64,000 nucleotides of DNA. It comes from Steroidobacteraceae bacterium (GTDB lineage: Bacteria; Pseudomonadota; Gammaproteobacteria; Steroidobacterales; Steroidobacteraceae). The notes under the pieces were generated by a model. The model made no database searches. It was given only the letters and a program-made list of their open reading frames with translations, and had not been told where the DNA came from. Numbering within the stretch: the first letter of the stretch is position 1; every line of letters starts with the position of its first letter. This document shows positions 43,001 to 52,341 of this stretch, in pieces. The translations under genes and the position numbers were made by a program. The stretch lies in the NCBI GenBank assembly GCA_041395505.1, contig JAWLAG010000002.1, forward strand, positions 62,001 to 126,000. Reading direction: 5' to 3'.

Positions 43001-43828
43001 TCACGCCGGTGCCGTTGCGGCAGCTTCATCTCCCGGCACGGACCAGCGCGCAATGTGTGCATGCAACGCCTGCAGACCGTCCGTCAGTGCCGCCGGCCCT
43101 GGCTGCAGGATGATCGACGACTTGATCTCGAAGACGGCAGCGTCGCGCACCGCGGGAATCGCACCCCAACCCTCGCGCGCCATCACTGTGCGCGGACTGA
43201 ATTTCTTGCCGCACCAGGAACCGAAGATGATGTCGGGCTGGCGCCGCACGACTTCGTCGGGATCGGCGATGATGCGATCCCGACCGAGCGGCTGCCTGGC
43301 GAGTTCGGCGAAGCAATCGTCGCCTCCGGCGATGCCGATCAGTTCCGACACCCAGCGGATGCAGGAGATCTGCGGGTTGTCCCATTCCTCGAAGTACACG
43401 CGTGGCCGGCGCCGCAGGCCCCCGGCCGCCACCCGCACGGCTTCGATGCCCTTGCAGAGTTGCCCGTGCAACACCTGGGCTGGCTGCTCGGCGCCGATCA
43501 GCCCGCCGACCTGCAGCACCATCTGCAGGATCTGCGCCACCGAGCGCTGGTTGAATACGTGCACTGCAATGCCCGCGCGCACCAGCTGCGCGGCGATGTC
43601 GGCCTGCAGGTCCGAGAAACCCAGCACGAGATCCGGCTGCAAGGCAAGGATGCGGTCGATCTTCGCCGATGTGAATGCCGAAACACGCGGCTTCTCGCGG
43701 CGAGCGCGCGGCGGACGGACGGTAAAGCCGGAAATGCCGACGATCCTATCCTCGGCGCCGAGCAGATACAGGGTTTCCGTCGTTTCCTCGGTCAGACAGA
43801 CGATTCGTCGTGGATAATCGGCGGGCAT
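43001..43828 (-). CDS. BtuF-like periplasmic-binding fold protein without signal peptide
   Basis: 275 aa with the helical-backbone binding-protein fold: RIVCLTEETTETLYLLGAEDRIVGIS opening, ILALQPDLVLGFSDLQADIA, and FNQRSVAQIL. Annotated homologues are called cobalamin-binding or Fe(III)-siderophore-binding proteins. I see no signal peptide from ATG 43828, nor in the 45 codons upstream of it, so it may act in the cytoplasm or need a different export route. No ABC partners are adjacent. It is divergent from yihY by 38 bases. Confidence 0.8.
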   Translation of the reverse strand: MPADYPRRIVCLTEETTETLYLLGAEDRIVGISGFTVRPPRARREKPRVSAFTSAKIDRILALQPDLVLGFSDLQADIAAQLVRAGIAVHVFNQRSVAQILQMVLQVGGLIGAEQPAQVLHGQLCKGIEAVRVAAGGLRRRPRVYFEEWDNPQISCIRWVSELIGIAGGDDCFAELARQPLGRDRIIADPDEVVRRQPDIIFGSWCGKKFSPRTVMAREGWGAIPAVRDAAVFEIKSSIILQPGPAALTDGLQALHAHIARWSVPGDEAAATAPA

Positions 43829-43866
43829 GGGACCCAATCTAACCAAGCGCGCGACCACTGTCAGCC

Positions 43867-45243
43867 ATGTCGGACCTTCGCGCACAGGTTCCCGGCCACT
43901 GGAGACCTGAGACGATGTGGGAGCGGGTATTCGGCTGGTTCGAGCGCTACCTGTTCGGTCCATCCTCGAGCGCTACCGGCATCGGCGCGCTGCTGCTGCG
44001 ATTGCTTCGCTATCCGTTCGCGGTGCTGCGCGACCTGTCACGCGGCGAGGTCAACCTGCGGGCCATGGGCCTCGTCTACACGACGCTGCTCACCTTGATT
44101 CCTCTGGTGGCGTTTGCATTCGCGATCCTAAAGAGCTTCGGTGCGCATCGCGATCTCGAGCCCGTCATCTTCGAGTTCTTCCGGCCGGTGGGCGCCGCGG
44201 CCGGTGAAATAACGGCCCGCGTCATGCAGTTCGCGGACAACGTCAGCAGCGGAATCGTGGGCTCGGTGGGCCTTGCGCTGCTCGTGTGGACGTTGCTTGG
44301 CACGATCAAGAAAGTCGAGGACAGTTTCAACTTTCTGTGGCGGGTGGACCTGCCGCGCAGCTTTCCGCGGCGGGTCACCGAGTACCTCGCGCTCCTGATC
44401 ATCGGGCCGGTGCTGCTGGTGGGATTCCTGGGACTGACGCACGCGGCCCTGGGTGCTCCGCAGCTGCGCCGCTTCGGCAACCTGGCAGTGATGGAAAAGG
44501 CCATCGAGATCGCCGTGGCGCTCGGACCCTACGCCATGGTGACCGCCGTATTTACCGGCATGTACATGTTCGTGCCGAACACGCGCGTTGCCTGGCGTCC
44601 GGCGCTCATCGGGGCCATGACGGCCGGCGTACTCTGGGCGGCGGTCGGCAAGCTGTTCACCGCGATGGTGCTCTACACCGCGCGCCTCACCCTCGTCTAT
44701 GCGGGATTCGCCATCATCGTGGCGGCGTTGCTGTGGACTTATTTCGGCTGGCTGATCCTGCTGGTCGGAGCGCTGCTGTCGTTCTACCTGCAGAATCCGA
44801 GCTACCTGCGACTTGGGCTGATGCCGCTGCGCCTGTCGGCGAGCGAAATGGAGACGCTCGCCCTGCAGATCATGTACCTGGTAGGCGAGCGGCACGCCCA
44901 TGGACAGCCGCTGCTGACCATGCAGAGCCTCTCCGACCGGCTAGCCGTTCCCGGCATCGGCGTCTCGCAGGTGGTTGCGGCGCTCGAGAAGGCCAATATG
45001 CTGCTCGTGACCGACGACGATGTACTGGTGCCGGCCCGGGATATCGATGCCATCACGCTCGAGGACATCCTCGAAGTCGCGCGCAATTGCATGAGCGGCC
45101 GTATTGGCGGCTTGCGCAGCCTGCAGCCGGTCGATCGGCTCGGTCTCGAACTCGGCGCCGCCCGTCGCGCGGCGCTGGCGCATCGTACGCTCGGAGACCT
45201 GATCGGGAACACCGACGAAGCGGCGCTCAGCGCCCCGCGATAG
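43867..45243 (+). CDS. yihY: YihY/BrkB-family membrane protein
   Basis: 458 aa with about six membrane helices, starting with LRAMGLVYTTLLTLIPLVAFAFAILKSF. The conserved centre VGLALLVWTLLGTIKKVEDSFN and RVAWRPALIGAMTAGVLW are typical. Residues ~325-458 form a soluble C-terminal part with a winged-helix look (LQIMYLVGERH then SQVVAALEKANMLLVTDDD). The family was once misannotated as RNase BN; the function is unknown. The end overlaps pmbA by 17 bases. Confidence 0.92.
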   Translation: MSDLRAQVPGHWRPETMWERVFGWFERYLFGPSSSATGIGALLLRLLRYPFAVLRDLSRGEVNLRAMGLVYTTLLTLIPLVAFAFAILKSFGAHRDLEPVIFEFFRPVGAAAGEITARVMQFADNVSSGIVGSVGLALLVWTLLGTIKKVEDSFNFLWRVDLPRSFPRRVTEYLALLIIGPVLLVGFLGLTHAALGAPQLRRFGNLAVMEKAIEIAVALGPYAMVTAVFTGMYMFVPNTRVAWRPALIGAMTAGVLWAAVGKLFTAMVLYTARLTLVYAGFAIIVAALLWTYFGWLILLVGALLSFYLQNPSYLRLGLMPLRLSASEMETLALQIMYLVGERHAHGQPLLTMQSLSDRLAVPGIGVSQVVAALEKANMLLVTDDDVLVPARDIDAITLEDILEVARNCMSGRIGGLRSLQPVDRLGLELGAARRAALAHRTLGDLIGNTDEAALSAPR

Positions 45244-46564
45244 TCATGCTGTCGATGAGCACCGAGCCGCTGTGTATGGCACTGCGCCGATCGACATCGC
45301 TGCCCACGGCAACGATGCCGCGGAACATGTCGGCGAGATTGCCGGCGATGGTCACTTCGTGCACGGGGTAGGCGAGTACGCCGTTCTCTATCCAGAATCC
45401 TCCGGCACCGCGCGAATAATCGCCGGTGACGCCATTGACGCCCTGCCCCATCAACTCGGTGACCAGAAGGCCGCTGCCCATGCGGCGCAGCAGGCCCTCG
45501 AAGTCGGTTGCGCCATCGCTCGACTCGACGACCAGGTTGTGCACGCCGCCCGCGTTGCCGGTGGTGCGCATGCCGAGCCGGCGCGCCGAATAGCTGGACA
45601 GCACGTAGCTGCGCAGCTCGCCGGCGGCGATGAAGCTCTGCTCGCGAGTCGACACGCCATCGCCATCGAAGGCCGCGCTGCCCATCGCACCCGGCAAATG
45701 CGGCCGCTCGGTCAGGCTGATGAACTGCGGAAATACGCTGCGGCCAAGGGCGTCGAGCAGAAAACTGGCCCGCCGGTACTGGCTGCCGCCGCTGATGGCT
45801 CCAAGCAGCGCGCCGAACAAACCGCGTGAGAGTTCCGCCGCGAACAGCACCGGTGCACGCCGTGTATCGATCTGCCTAGCGCCGACCCTCGCGAGCGTGC
45901 GCTGTGCAGCCAACCGGCCCACTTCCGCCGGCGCGGTCAGATTGGCGGGATTGCGGTCGGTCGTGTACCAGTAGTCCCGTTGCATCGCATCGCCCTGGCC
46001 CGCCAGCAGCGAGCAACTGAGGCTGTGACTGCTGCTCGGATAGCCGCCGATGAAACCATGCGTATTGCCATACACGCGCACGCCATCGTGCGAGGTGACG
46101 GCCGCGCCCTCGGAATTGGCAATACCGGCCACCTCGCGCCCGGCGGACTCGCAGTCGCGCGCAAGCACAATGGCCTCATCGGGAGAGAGGTCCCAGTGGT
46201 GATAAAGCCGAAGGTCAGGAAGCTCGCGCGCCATTTCGACCGGATCGGCAAGACCTGCTGCGAAGTCCTCGCCGGTGTAGCGGGCCATGGTGCAGGCCTT
46301 GTCCACCATGTCGCGAACCGCCTGTGGCTTGAAATCCGCCGTACTGGCATTCGCCTTGCGCTGACCGAAGTACACCGTGATGCCGAGGGCGCGGTCACGC
46401 TGGTACTCGACGGTATCGACTTCGCCGAGACGAACGTTGACCGTAAAGCCATTCTGGAAGCTGGCATCCGCTTCCGCTGCGGAGGCACCGAGCCGCCGCG
46501 CCTCGCTGAGCGAGAGTGCGACCGCTTCGCCGAGTTCGGCCTGTTTGCGCGCCAGATCGTGCAT
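45227..46564 (-). CDS. pmbA: metalloprotease PmbA/TldE
   Basis: 445 aa, non-catalytic-type partner of TldD in the TldD/E protease that matures microcin B17 and degrades CcdA in E. coli. It has the family sequence RLGEVDTVEYQRDRALGITVYFGQRKANASTADF and ends with GIVAVGSDVDRRSAIHSGSVLIDSMTIAG. The HExxH of TldD is absent, as expected. tldD lies at 50870-52318, so both halves are in the window but not adjacent. Confidence 0.95.
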   Translation of the reverse strand: MHDLARKQAELGEAVALSLSEARRLGASAAEADASFQNGFTVNVRLGEVDTVEYQRDRALGITVYFGQRKANASTADFKPQAVRDMVDKACTMARYTGEDFAAGLADPVEMARELPDLRLYHHWDLSPDEAIVLARDCESAGREVAGIANSEGAAVTSHDGVRVYGNTHGFIGGYPSSSHSLSCSLLAGQGDAMQRDYWYTTDRNPANLTAPAEVGRLAAQRTLARVGARQIDTRRAPVLFAAELSRGLFGALLGAISGGSQYRRASFLLDALGRSVFPQFISLTERPHLPGAMGSAAFDGDGVSTREQSFIAAGELRSYVLSSYSARRLGMRTTGNAGGVHNLVVESSDGATDFEGLLRRMGSGLLVTELMGQGVNGVTGDYSRGAGGFWIENGVLAYPVHEVTIAGNLADMFRGIVAVGSDVDRRSAIHSGSVLIDSMTIAGR

Positions 46565-46655
46565 CGGCCGATTTTAAAGTGTCTCGACGGGTTATGCACC
46601 GTAGCGCCAATGGCTAAGATAGGGTTTGTCCAGAGAGCGATGAAGGCATTGTTGC

Positions 46656-47192
46656 TTGCGATCACGCGCAGACCTCGACCATCCAGCCCCCGGCGATGAG
46701 CGACCCAGTCGCAGTGCAGCCAAACGCGCGGCACTCGATGCGCAGCGCATCGGCGTCGCGCTGATCGACCTCACCGCAACAGAGCTCGCGCAGCTCCCTT
46801 TGGGCGAGGAGCTGCGCGAGGCGGTCCTGGCGGCGCAGCAATTGCGCAGCCGCGGTGCGCTCGCGCGGCAACGGCAGCTGATCGGCCGCCTGATGCGCCA
46901 GGCGGATATCGAGGCGCTGCGCAGTGCCATCCTGCAGCGCGATGCCGAACGCGCCGGTGCCGCGCGCCAGGCGCACGAAGCCTATCGATGGCGACAGCGC
47001 CTGCTGGGTGGCGGCGACACGGCGCTCGCCGAGTTCGCGGCTATCTTCGGTGCATCCGCCAAAGCCGACCTCGCCCCGATCATCGCCGCGGCACGACATG
47101 GTCCGGTATCGCATCGCCGTGAGGCCGAACGCAGGCTCGAACGCGCACTTGGGCGTGCCATCGCGAGCCGTGCCGCCGGGACCCTGCGATGA
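46656..47192 (+). CDS. darP: ribosome-associated protein DarP (YjgA, DUF615)
   Basis: 178 aa (E. coli 183). It shows the DUF615 pattern SRSAAKRAALDAQRIGVALIDL followed by LPLGEELREAVLAAQ, then ARQRQLIGRLMRQADIEALR and a helical end. DarP helps late assembly of the 50S subunit. The upstream frame starts with a TTG at 46656; a better start is not visible, so the exact N-terminus is uncertain. It is divergent from pmbA, with darP-pmbA neighbourship as in other gammaproteobacteria. Confidence 0.88.
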   Translation: MRSRADLDHPAPGDERPSRSAAKRAALDAQRIGVALIDLTATELAQLPLGEELREAVLAAQQLRSRGALARQRQLIGRLMRQADIEALRSAILQRDAERAGAARQAHEAYRWRQRLLGGGDTALAEFAAIFGASAKADLAPIIAAARHGPVSHRREAERRLERALGRAIASRAAGTLR

Positions 47193-47211
47193 CGCATGCT
47201 AGAATGCGCTG

Positions 47212-47718
47212 ATGGCCGCACTCGTTGGCATCATCATGGGCTCGCGTTCCGACTGGGAGACCATGCGCGCGGCGGCCGAAATGCTCGACAAGCTGGCCGT
47301 CGCTTACGAAGTGAAGGTCGTATCTGCGCACCGTACGCCGGACCTGCTGTTCAAATACGCGGAAACGGCTCGCGAACGCGGCCTCGAAGTCATCATAGCT
47401 GGCGCGGGCGGCGCTGCGCACTTGCCCGGCATGACCGCGGCGAAGACGACCTTGCCGGTGCTGGCAGTGCCCATCGCGTCGCGCGCATTGAACGGCATCG
47501 ATTCGCTGCTGTCGATCGTGCAGATGCCGGCCGGCATTCCCGTTGCCACATTTGCGATCGGCAATGCCGGTGCAACCAATGCGGCGCTCGCAGCTGCCGC
47601 AATCCTCGCATTGCGACATGCCGATATCGACAAACGCCTGCGGCAGTGGCGCAGCGCGCAGACCGCACTGATCATGGCGGACCCCGATCCGCGACAGCCG
47701 CCGCCGACTGACGCATGA
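47212..47718 (+). CDS. purE: N5-carboxyaminoimidazole ribonucleotide mutase
   Basis: 168 aa. It has GIIMGSRSDWETMRAAAE and VVSAHRTPD (CO2/substrate loop), AGAGGAAHLPGMTAAKT and the C-terminal ALAAAAILA region. It moves the carboxyl from N5-CAIR to CAIR. The stop overlaps the purK start, so both proteins are made from one message. Confidence 0.97.
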   Translation: MAALVGIIMGSRSDWETMRAAAEMLDKLAVAYEVKVVSAHRTPDLLFKYAETARERGLEVIIAGAGGAAHLPGMTAAKTTLPVLAVPIASRALNGIDSLLSIVQMPAGIPVATFAIGNAGATNAALAAAAILALRHADIDKRLRQWRSAQTALIMADPDPRQPPPTDA

Positions 47719-48836
47719 AGGTCGGGATCGTGGGCGGCGGCCAGCTCGCGCGCATGCTGGCCCTGGCAGCCCATCCACTGGGGGTCGGTACCATCGTGCA
47801 GGACCCCGATGCAACAGGTCCCGCCGCCCAGGTAACTCAGTCGCTGCGAGGCGCGTTCACGGATCGGGCCGCCTTGCGTCGACTGGGGTCGGCGAGCGCG
47901 GTGATCACCTTCGACTGGGAGAACATCGCGGTCGGCGCGCTGCGCCAGCTCGGACCCGGCCACCGCTTTGCGCCGCCACTGCGCGCGCTCGAGATCGGCC
48001 AGGACCGGTTGCGCGAGAAAAACCTGTTCCGTCGCCTCAAGGTACCGACCACGCATTGCCGCGCCGTGGCCGACGAACGAGGCCTGCGCGCCGCGGTTCG
48101 CGAGATCGGCCTCCCCGGCGTACTGAAGACCCGGCGCCTTGGCTATGACGGCAAGGGCCAGGTCGTGCTGCGCCGCGCGCAGGACATCGCAGCGGCATGG
48201 CAGCAGGTCGCTGGAGCGCCCTGCATCTACGAGGAACTGATCCACTACGAGTACGAAGTATCCGCGCTTGCCGTGCGCGGTCGCGACGGCCAGGTACTGT
48301 TCTACCCGCTCACGCTGAACTGGCACGAGCAGGGAATTCTGCGCTTGAGCCGCGCGCCGCTCACGAACGCTGCCTTGCAGCACGCTGCCGAGAGGCACGT
48401 TTCGGCGATCCTCGAGTCGCTCGATTACGTCGGCGTGATGGCGGTGGAATTCTTCGTCCGCGATGGCGGTCTGGTTGCCAATGAAATCGCCCCGCGCGTG
48501 CACAACTCCGGCCATTGGACCATCGAGGGAGCGGCGACCAGCCAGTTCGAGAATCATCTGCGCGCCATCTGCGCACTGCCGCTCGGCGCGACCACGACCC
48601 ATCGCCATGTGGCCATGGTCAATCTGATCGGACGCATGCCTGCGCAGGCGCCGTTGCTTGCCATCGAGGACCTGCACTGGCACGACTACGGCAAGACCGC
48701 GCGACCCGGTCGCAAGCTCGGTCATTTGACAGTGTTGGCCGACAGCGCCCGAAAGCGCGACCGGCTGGCACGGAAGGTCCTGTCGCTCGTCATGCCGCGA
48801 CCCCCCAGGTCGCTGCCGGGGCCGAAATTCACGTAA
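47715..48836 (+). CDS. purK: N5-carboxyaminoimidazole ribonucleotide synthase
   Basis: 373-aa ATP-grasp enzyme: N-terminal KVGIVGGGQLARMLALAA, RLGYDGKGQVVL, YEELIHYEYEVSALAVR, and the metal/active-site region EFFVRDGGLVANEIAPRVHNSGHWTIEG. It carboxylates AIR with bicarbonate and ATP, feeding PurE. The overlap with purE is ATGA. purC is ~4.7 kb upstream on the same strand. Confidence 0.97.
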   Translation: MKVGIVGGGQLARMLALAAHPLGVGTIVQDPDATGPAAQVTQSLRGAFTDRAALRRLGSASAVITFDWENIAVGALRQLGPGHRFAPPLRALEIGQDRLREKNLFRRLKVPTTHCRAVADERGLRAAVREIGLPGVLKTRRLGYDGKGQVVLRRAQDIAAAWQQVAGAPCIYEELIHYEYEVSALAVRGRDGQVLFYPLTLNWHEQGILRLSRAPLTNAALQHAAERHVSAILESLDYVGVMAVEFFVRDGGLVANEIAPRVHNSGHWTIEGAATSQFENHLRAICALPLGATTTHRHVAMVNLIGRMPAQAPLLAIEDLHWHDYGKTARPGRKLGHLTVLADSARKRDRLARKVLSLVMPRPPRSLPGPKFT

Positions 48837-48846
48837 TATCGAGCCA

Positions 48847-50145
48847 ATGTACCTCGAATTCTTCAGGTTGAAGGAATTGCCGTTCCGGCTGAGCCCGGAC
48901 CCGCAGTTCCTGTACCTCAGCAAGAATCACGCGCGCGCCAAGGCCTACATGGAGTCGACCATCTGGTTCACAGATGGCTTCGTGATCATCACCGGCGATA
49001 TCGGCTCAGGCAAGACCACCCTGATCGAGACTTTTCTCAAGGAATTGTCGGCCGATATCGTCGTGGCACAAATCAACCAGACCCAGGTGTCGGCGTCGGA
49101 GTTTCTTCAATCGGTGCTGGTGCAGTTCGGCTTCAAGCCCTTCAAGATGAAAAAAGCCGAGCTGCTCGCGACACTCAACGATTTCCTGGTCGAGCAATAT
49201 GCCTCGGGACGCAAAGTACTGCTCGTGATCGACGAGGCGCAGAACCTCTCGCCGAAGGTGCTCGAGGAAGTGCGGCTCCTGTCGGGCGTCGAGACCACCA
49301 AGGACAAGGTGCTGCGCATCGTCCTGGTCGGTCAGCCGGAGTTGAATGGCAAGCTCGATGCGCCGGAGCTCACCCAGCTCGTGCAGCGGGTACGATTGCG
49401 ATTTCACCTGACGCCACTGAGTGCCGCCGATACCCACGACTACGTCGTACACCGGCTCGAAGTCGCGGGCGCCGAGGGGCGGCGCATATTCAGTGATGAT
49501 AGCTACCCCACGATCTACCGCTATACCGGTGGCGTTCCGCGCCTCATCAACACGCTCTGCGACACCGCCATGATGTCGGCGTTTGCTGCGGAGCGAGCCG
49601 AGGTCACGCTGGCGGACATCGAGAGCGCGATTGCGGAATTGCGCTGGTCGCCCTGGGTTGCGCCGGCACCCCGGCCTGTCACCCACGATGAAACACAGAC
49701 GCAAATCGGCGATGGACCACAGCAAGGCGGGGAAACCCAGGTCTTCATGCCACGACGCGCGGGTCCCGGCGCGGTGCTGGCGCGGTTGCAGCTGTCGACC
49801 GAAGGCGCGTTCGTGTCCGAATTGTCGCTCGGCGTCGGGCGCAAGATCGTCGGTCGCACGGCCGACAACGACCTGCAGATCGACAGCCGCTTCATCAGCC
49901 GCCATCACTGCCAGATCATCACCACCGAGACTGCATGCGTGATCGAGGACCTCAACAGCACCAACGGCATTTTCGTGAAGGAAAAACGGGTGCGGCGATG
50001 CAACCTCAACGACGGCGACGTTGTCACCATCGGTCGTCATGAACTGACTTATTTCGACGAGCGCCTGCCTCGCGAAAAGGATTTCAGCGATACCTATCCT
50101 GGCGAAGACGAATTCGCCGACCCGGACGCAAACGAGTCAACCTGA
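48847..50145 (+). CDS. ExeA-type AAA ATPase fused to an FHA domain
   Basis: 432 aa. The first ~270 residues form the ExeA/GspA-like ATPase: YLEFFRLKELPFRLSPDPQF start, Walker A GDIGSGKTTL (50-59), Walker B LLVIDEAQNLS and the YTGGVPRLINTLCD sensor region. A Gln/Pro linker leads to a C-terminal FHA domain (~325-410) with GRTADNDLQID, RFISRHHCQI and LNSTNGIFV, predicted to bind phosphothreonine. Such proteins work with type II secretion or exopolysaccharide machinery; no such genes are nearby. It follows purK by 10 bases. Confidence 0.92.
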   Translation: MYLEFFRLKELPFRLSPDPQFLYLSKNHARAKAYMESTIWFTDGFVIITGDIGSGKTTLIETFLKELSADIVVAQINQTQVSASEFLQSVLVQFGFKPFKMKKAELLATLNDFLVEQYASGRKVLLVIDEAQNLSPKVLEEVRLLSGVETTKDKVLRIVLVGQPELNGKLDAPELTQLVQRVRLRFHLTPLSAADTHDYVVHRLEVAGAEGRRIFSDDSYPTIYRYTGGVPRLINTLCDTAMMSAFAAERAEVTLADIESAIAELRWSPWVAPAPRPVTHDETQTQIGDGPQQGGETQVFMPRRAGPGAVLARLQLSTEGAFVSELSLGVGRKIVGRTADNDLQIDSRFISRHHCQIITTETACVIEDLNSTNGIFVKEKRVRRCNLNDGDVVTIGRHELTYFDERLPREKDFSDTYPGEDEFADPDANEST

Positions 50146-50161
50146 CGCGCAGGTTCGCCGC

Positions 50162-50395
50162 TCAGAGTTGGTCGAATCCCTCGTAGCCACGCTGCGAGGA
50201 GCGATAATCGCGCCGGCGCAGCCAGATGGCGCTGCCGCAGACCAGTGCGGCCAATCCGGCGAAGACCAGCAAGCCGCTCAACCATGCGTTGGTCAACTGG
50301 AAGCCGGTAACCGCGAGCAGCGTCCCGCCCAGGGCATAAAGGTAGGGTAATGCCTCGTAGATTGATCGGGGCAGACGGAATTGCGGCGTACTCAC
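50162..50395 (-). CDS. small two-helix membrane protein
   Basis: 77 aa from a GTG at 50395. Two hydrophobic segments lie around 18-35 and 39-56, with a basic loop and tail (RRRDYRSS), ending GFDQL. GC-rich third codon positions support real coding. No family is recognised. It is the last gene of the minus-strand unit after the 57-aa gene and is convergent to the ExeA-FHA gene. Confidence 0.6.
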   Translation of the reverse strand: MSTPQFRLPRSIYEALPYLYALGGTLLAVTGFQLTNAWLSGLLVFAGLAALVCGSAIWLRRRDYRSSQRGYEGFDQL

Positions 50396-50452
50396 ACGGC
50401 CATTGTCGGCACGCGTGGCGGTTTTGGCAACTCCTGGCGCTCGCCAGTTGAC

Positions 50453-50626
50453 TTATCGCTTGGCTCGCGAAGAAAAGAGCGCGAAGAGCCGATCGATGAG
50501 CGAGACCTGGAAACGATTGACCCGCAGATCCTCGTGCGGGCGCGGCAGAGTCGAACGGGCCACCTCGGCAAGGAGGTCCTGCGGCAGTTTGAGCTCGATC
50601 GTGTCAGCCTTGCTGTCTACGTGCAT
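50453..50626 (-). CDS. small hypothetical protein, 57 aa
   Basis: ATG 50626 with GGAG eight bases upstream. The sequence begins MHVDSKADTIELKLPQDLL and ends in a basic FSSRAKR; third codon positions are strongly G/C. A longer frame reaches 50779 but lacks a ribosome site. Function unknown; no family recognised. It lies between tldD and the two-helix gene on the same strand. Confidence 0.55.
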   Translation of the reverse strand: MHVDSKADTIELKLPQDLLAEVARSTLPRPHEDLRVNRFQVSLIDRLFALFSSRAKR

Positions 50627-50803
50627 CGCCGTCTCCGGTAAACCTTGGGTCTCGAGGCGACAAAGGTAGTCGGCTGCGCGCAGGTGCGGCGTGCCGCGCT
50701 TCACAGGAAATGCGCCGGTGCGAGGCAAGATGGAAATTATGTCGCGGCGTCCCTCGCAACCTTGCTGGATTACGCGCATCCTGCGCCGCCGCTTGACAGA
50801 AAG

Positions 50804-50823
50804 TCTGACGCCAAATGGCGTCA
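50804..50823 (-). terminator. hairpin after tldD
   Basis: CTGACGCCA-tt-TGGCGTCAG is a perfect 9-base inverted repeat. On the minus strand it is followed by ACTTTCTGTC, a weak U-rich tract, so it may partly end tldD transcription. It lies in the 243-base gap (50627-50869) where I see no other gene. Confidence 0.5.
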
Positions 50824-50869
50824 GTCGGGCGCGGGATTATTGATCGCAATCGCGAGAAACGGAGGCTTC

Positions 50870-52318
50870 TCAACCCAGCGCCGACGTACCTCCGACGGTC
50901 AGCCCGTCGATGCGCAAGGTGGGTTGGCCTACGCCTACCGGCACGCTCTGGCCGTCCTTGCCACAGGTGCCGATGCCGCCGTCGAGTTGGAGGTCGTTTC
51001 CGACCATGGCGACACGGGTCAGCACTTCGGGGCCATTGCCGATGAGCGTGGCGCCGCGCACGGGCGCACCGATCCGCCCCTTGTCGATCAAATAGGCCTC
51101 GCTTGCGGAAAATACGAATCGACCGGAGGTGATATCGACCTGCCCGCCGCCAAAATTCACTGCATAGAGACCATGCTCGACCGAGGCGATGATTTCCTTC
51201 GGGTCGTGGCGGCCGGCGAGCATATAGGTATTGGTCATGCGTGGCAGGGTGAGCGAGGCGAACGACTCGCGCCGGCCGTTGCCCGTCGAGCGGGTGCCCA
51301 TCAGGCGCGCATTCAGCCGGTCCTGCAGATAGCCCTTCAGCACGCCGTTCTCGATCAGGGTGGTGCACTGGCTGGGCGTGCCCTCGTCATCGACATTGAG
51401 CGAGCCGCGTCTTCCGGGCAGGGTACCGTCATCGACGACCGTGCATTCCGCGCTTGCAACCCGCTCGCCGATGCGCCCCGAGAACGCCGACGTCCCCTTG
51501 CGATTGAAATCACCCTCCAGGCCGTGGCCGATGGCCTCGTGCAACAGTATTCCGGGCCAGCCCGGTCCGAGCACCACGGTCATGGTTCCGGCAGGCGCCG
51601 GCACGGCATCGAGATTGACCAGCGCCTGGCGCGCAGCTTCCTGCGCCATGCCGACCAGGCGCTCGCCGCTCAGCAATTCGTTGTAATCGAAACGCCCGCC
51701 ACCGCCGGCATAGCCGCTCTCGCGACGCCCGCCGGCTTCACCGATGACGGACACACTGCAACGGACCATGGGGCGAATATCGGCCGTCAGGGCGCCGTCG
51801 CTGGTCGCGATGAGCACGACTTCGTGCACGCTCACCAGGCTCGCCATGACCTGCACAATGCGCGGATCGACCGCGCGTGCAGCCTCGTCGATGCGATGCA
51901 GCCAACGCGCCTTGTCGGCGTCCTCCAGCGAATCGAGCGGGTCCGCTGGCCCATACAACGCACGCTGACCGTTCGTGCTGCGCACCGGCACGGCGGCGCT
52001 CGCGCCGCTTGCACCGATGCTGCGTGCTGCGCGCGAGGCCTCCAGGAGCGCCGGCAGATGCAGCTCGTCGGAATAGGCAAGGCCGCTGCGTTCGCCGCTC
52101 AGGGCGCGCACCCCGACGCCCTGCTCGATCGCCGCGCTGCCGGATTTGACCATACGGTCCTCGAGCGACCAGGACTCCGAGCGGCTCAGTTGAAAATAAA
52201 TGTCGGCGGCATCGACCGAGCGAGCGCCGAGTTCCGCGAGCATGCGGTCGATGACGGACAGGTCGAGGCCAGTCGGCCGCAGTATGACCTCGCTCGCGAT
52301 GGTGATGGGATCGTTCAT
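50870..52318 (-). CDS. tldD: metalloprotease TldD
   Basis: 482-aa catalytic half of the TldD/E zinc protease. The HExxH motif is in LLHEAIGHGLEGDFNRKG, followed by a conserved GxxC-type end with GTCGKDGQSVPVG, LRIDGLTVGG. It degrades unfolded peptides passed by PmbA. It is 23 bases after the nitrilase gene. ATG 52318 is clear. Confidence 0.96.
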   Translation of the reverse strand: MNDPITIASEVILRPTGLDLSVIDRMLAELGARSVDAADIYFQLSRSESWSLEDRMVKSGSAAIEQGVGVRALSGERSGLAYSDELHLPALLEASRAARSIGASGASAAVPVRSTNGQRALYGPADPLDSLEDADKARWLHRIDEAARAVDPRIVQVMASLVSVHEVVLIATSDGALTADIRPMVRCSVSVIGEAGGRRESGYAGGGGRFDYNELLSGERLVGMAQEAARQALVNLDAVPAPAGTMTVVLGPGWPGILLHEAIGHGLEGDFNRKGTSAFSGRIGERVASAECTVVDDGTLPGRRGSLNVDDEGTPSQCTTLIENGVLKGYLQDRLNARLMGTRSTGNGRRESFASLTLPRMTNTYMLAGRHDPKEIIASVEHGLYAVNFGGGQVDITSGRFVFSASEAYLIDKGRIGAPVRGATLIGNGPEVLTRVAMVGNDLQLDGGIGTCGKDGQSVPVGVGQPTLRIDGLTVGGTSALG

Positions 52319-52341
52319 GGGACGCTCGGTGTGAGCTTGGA

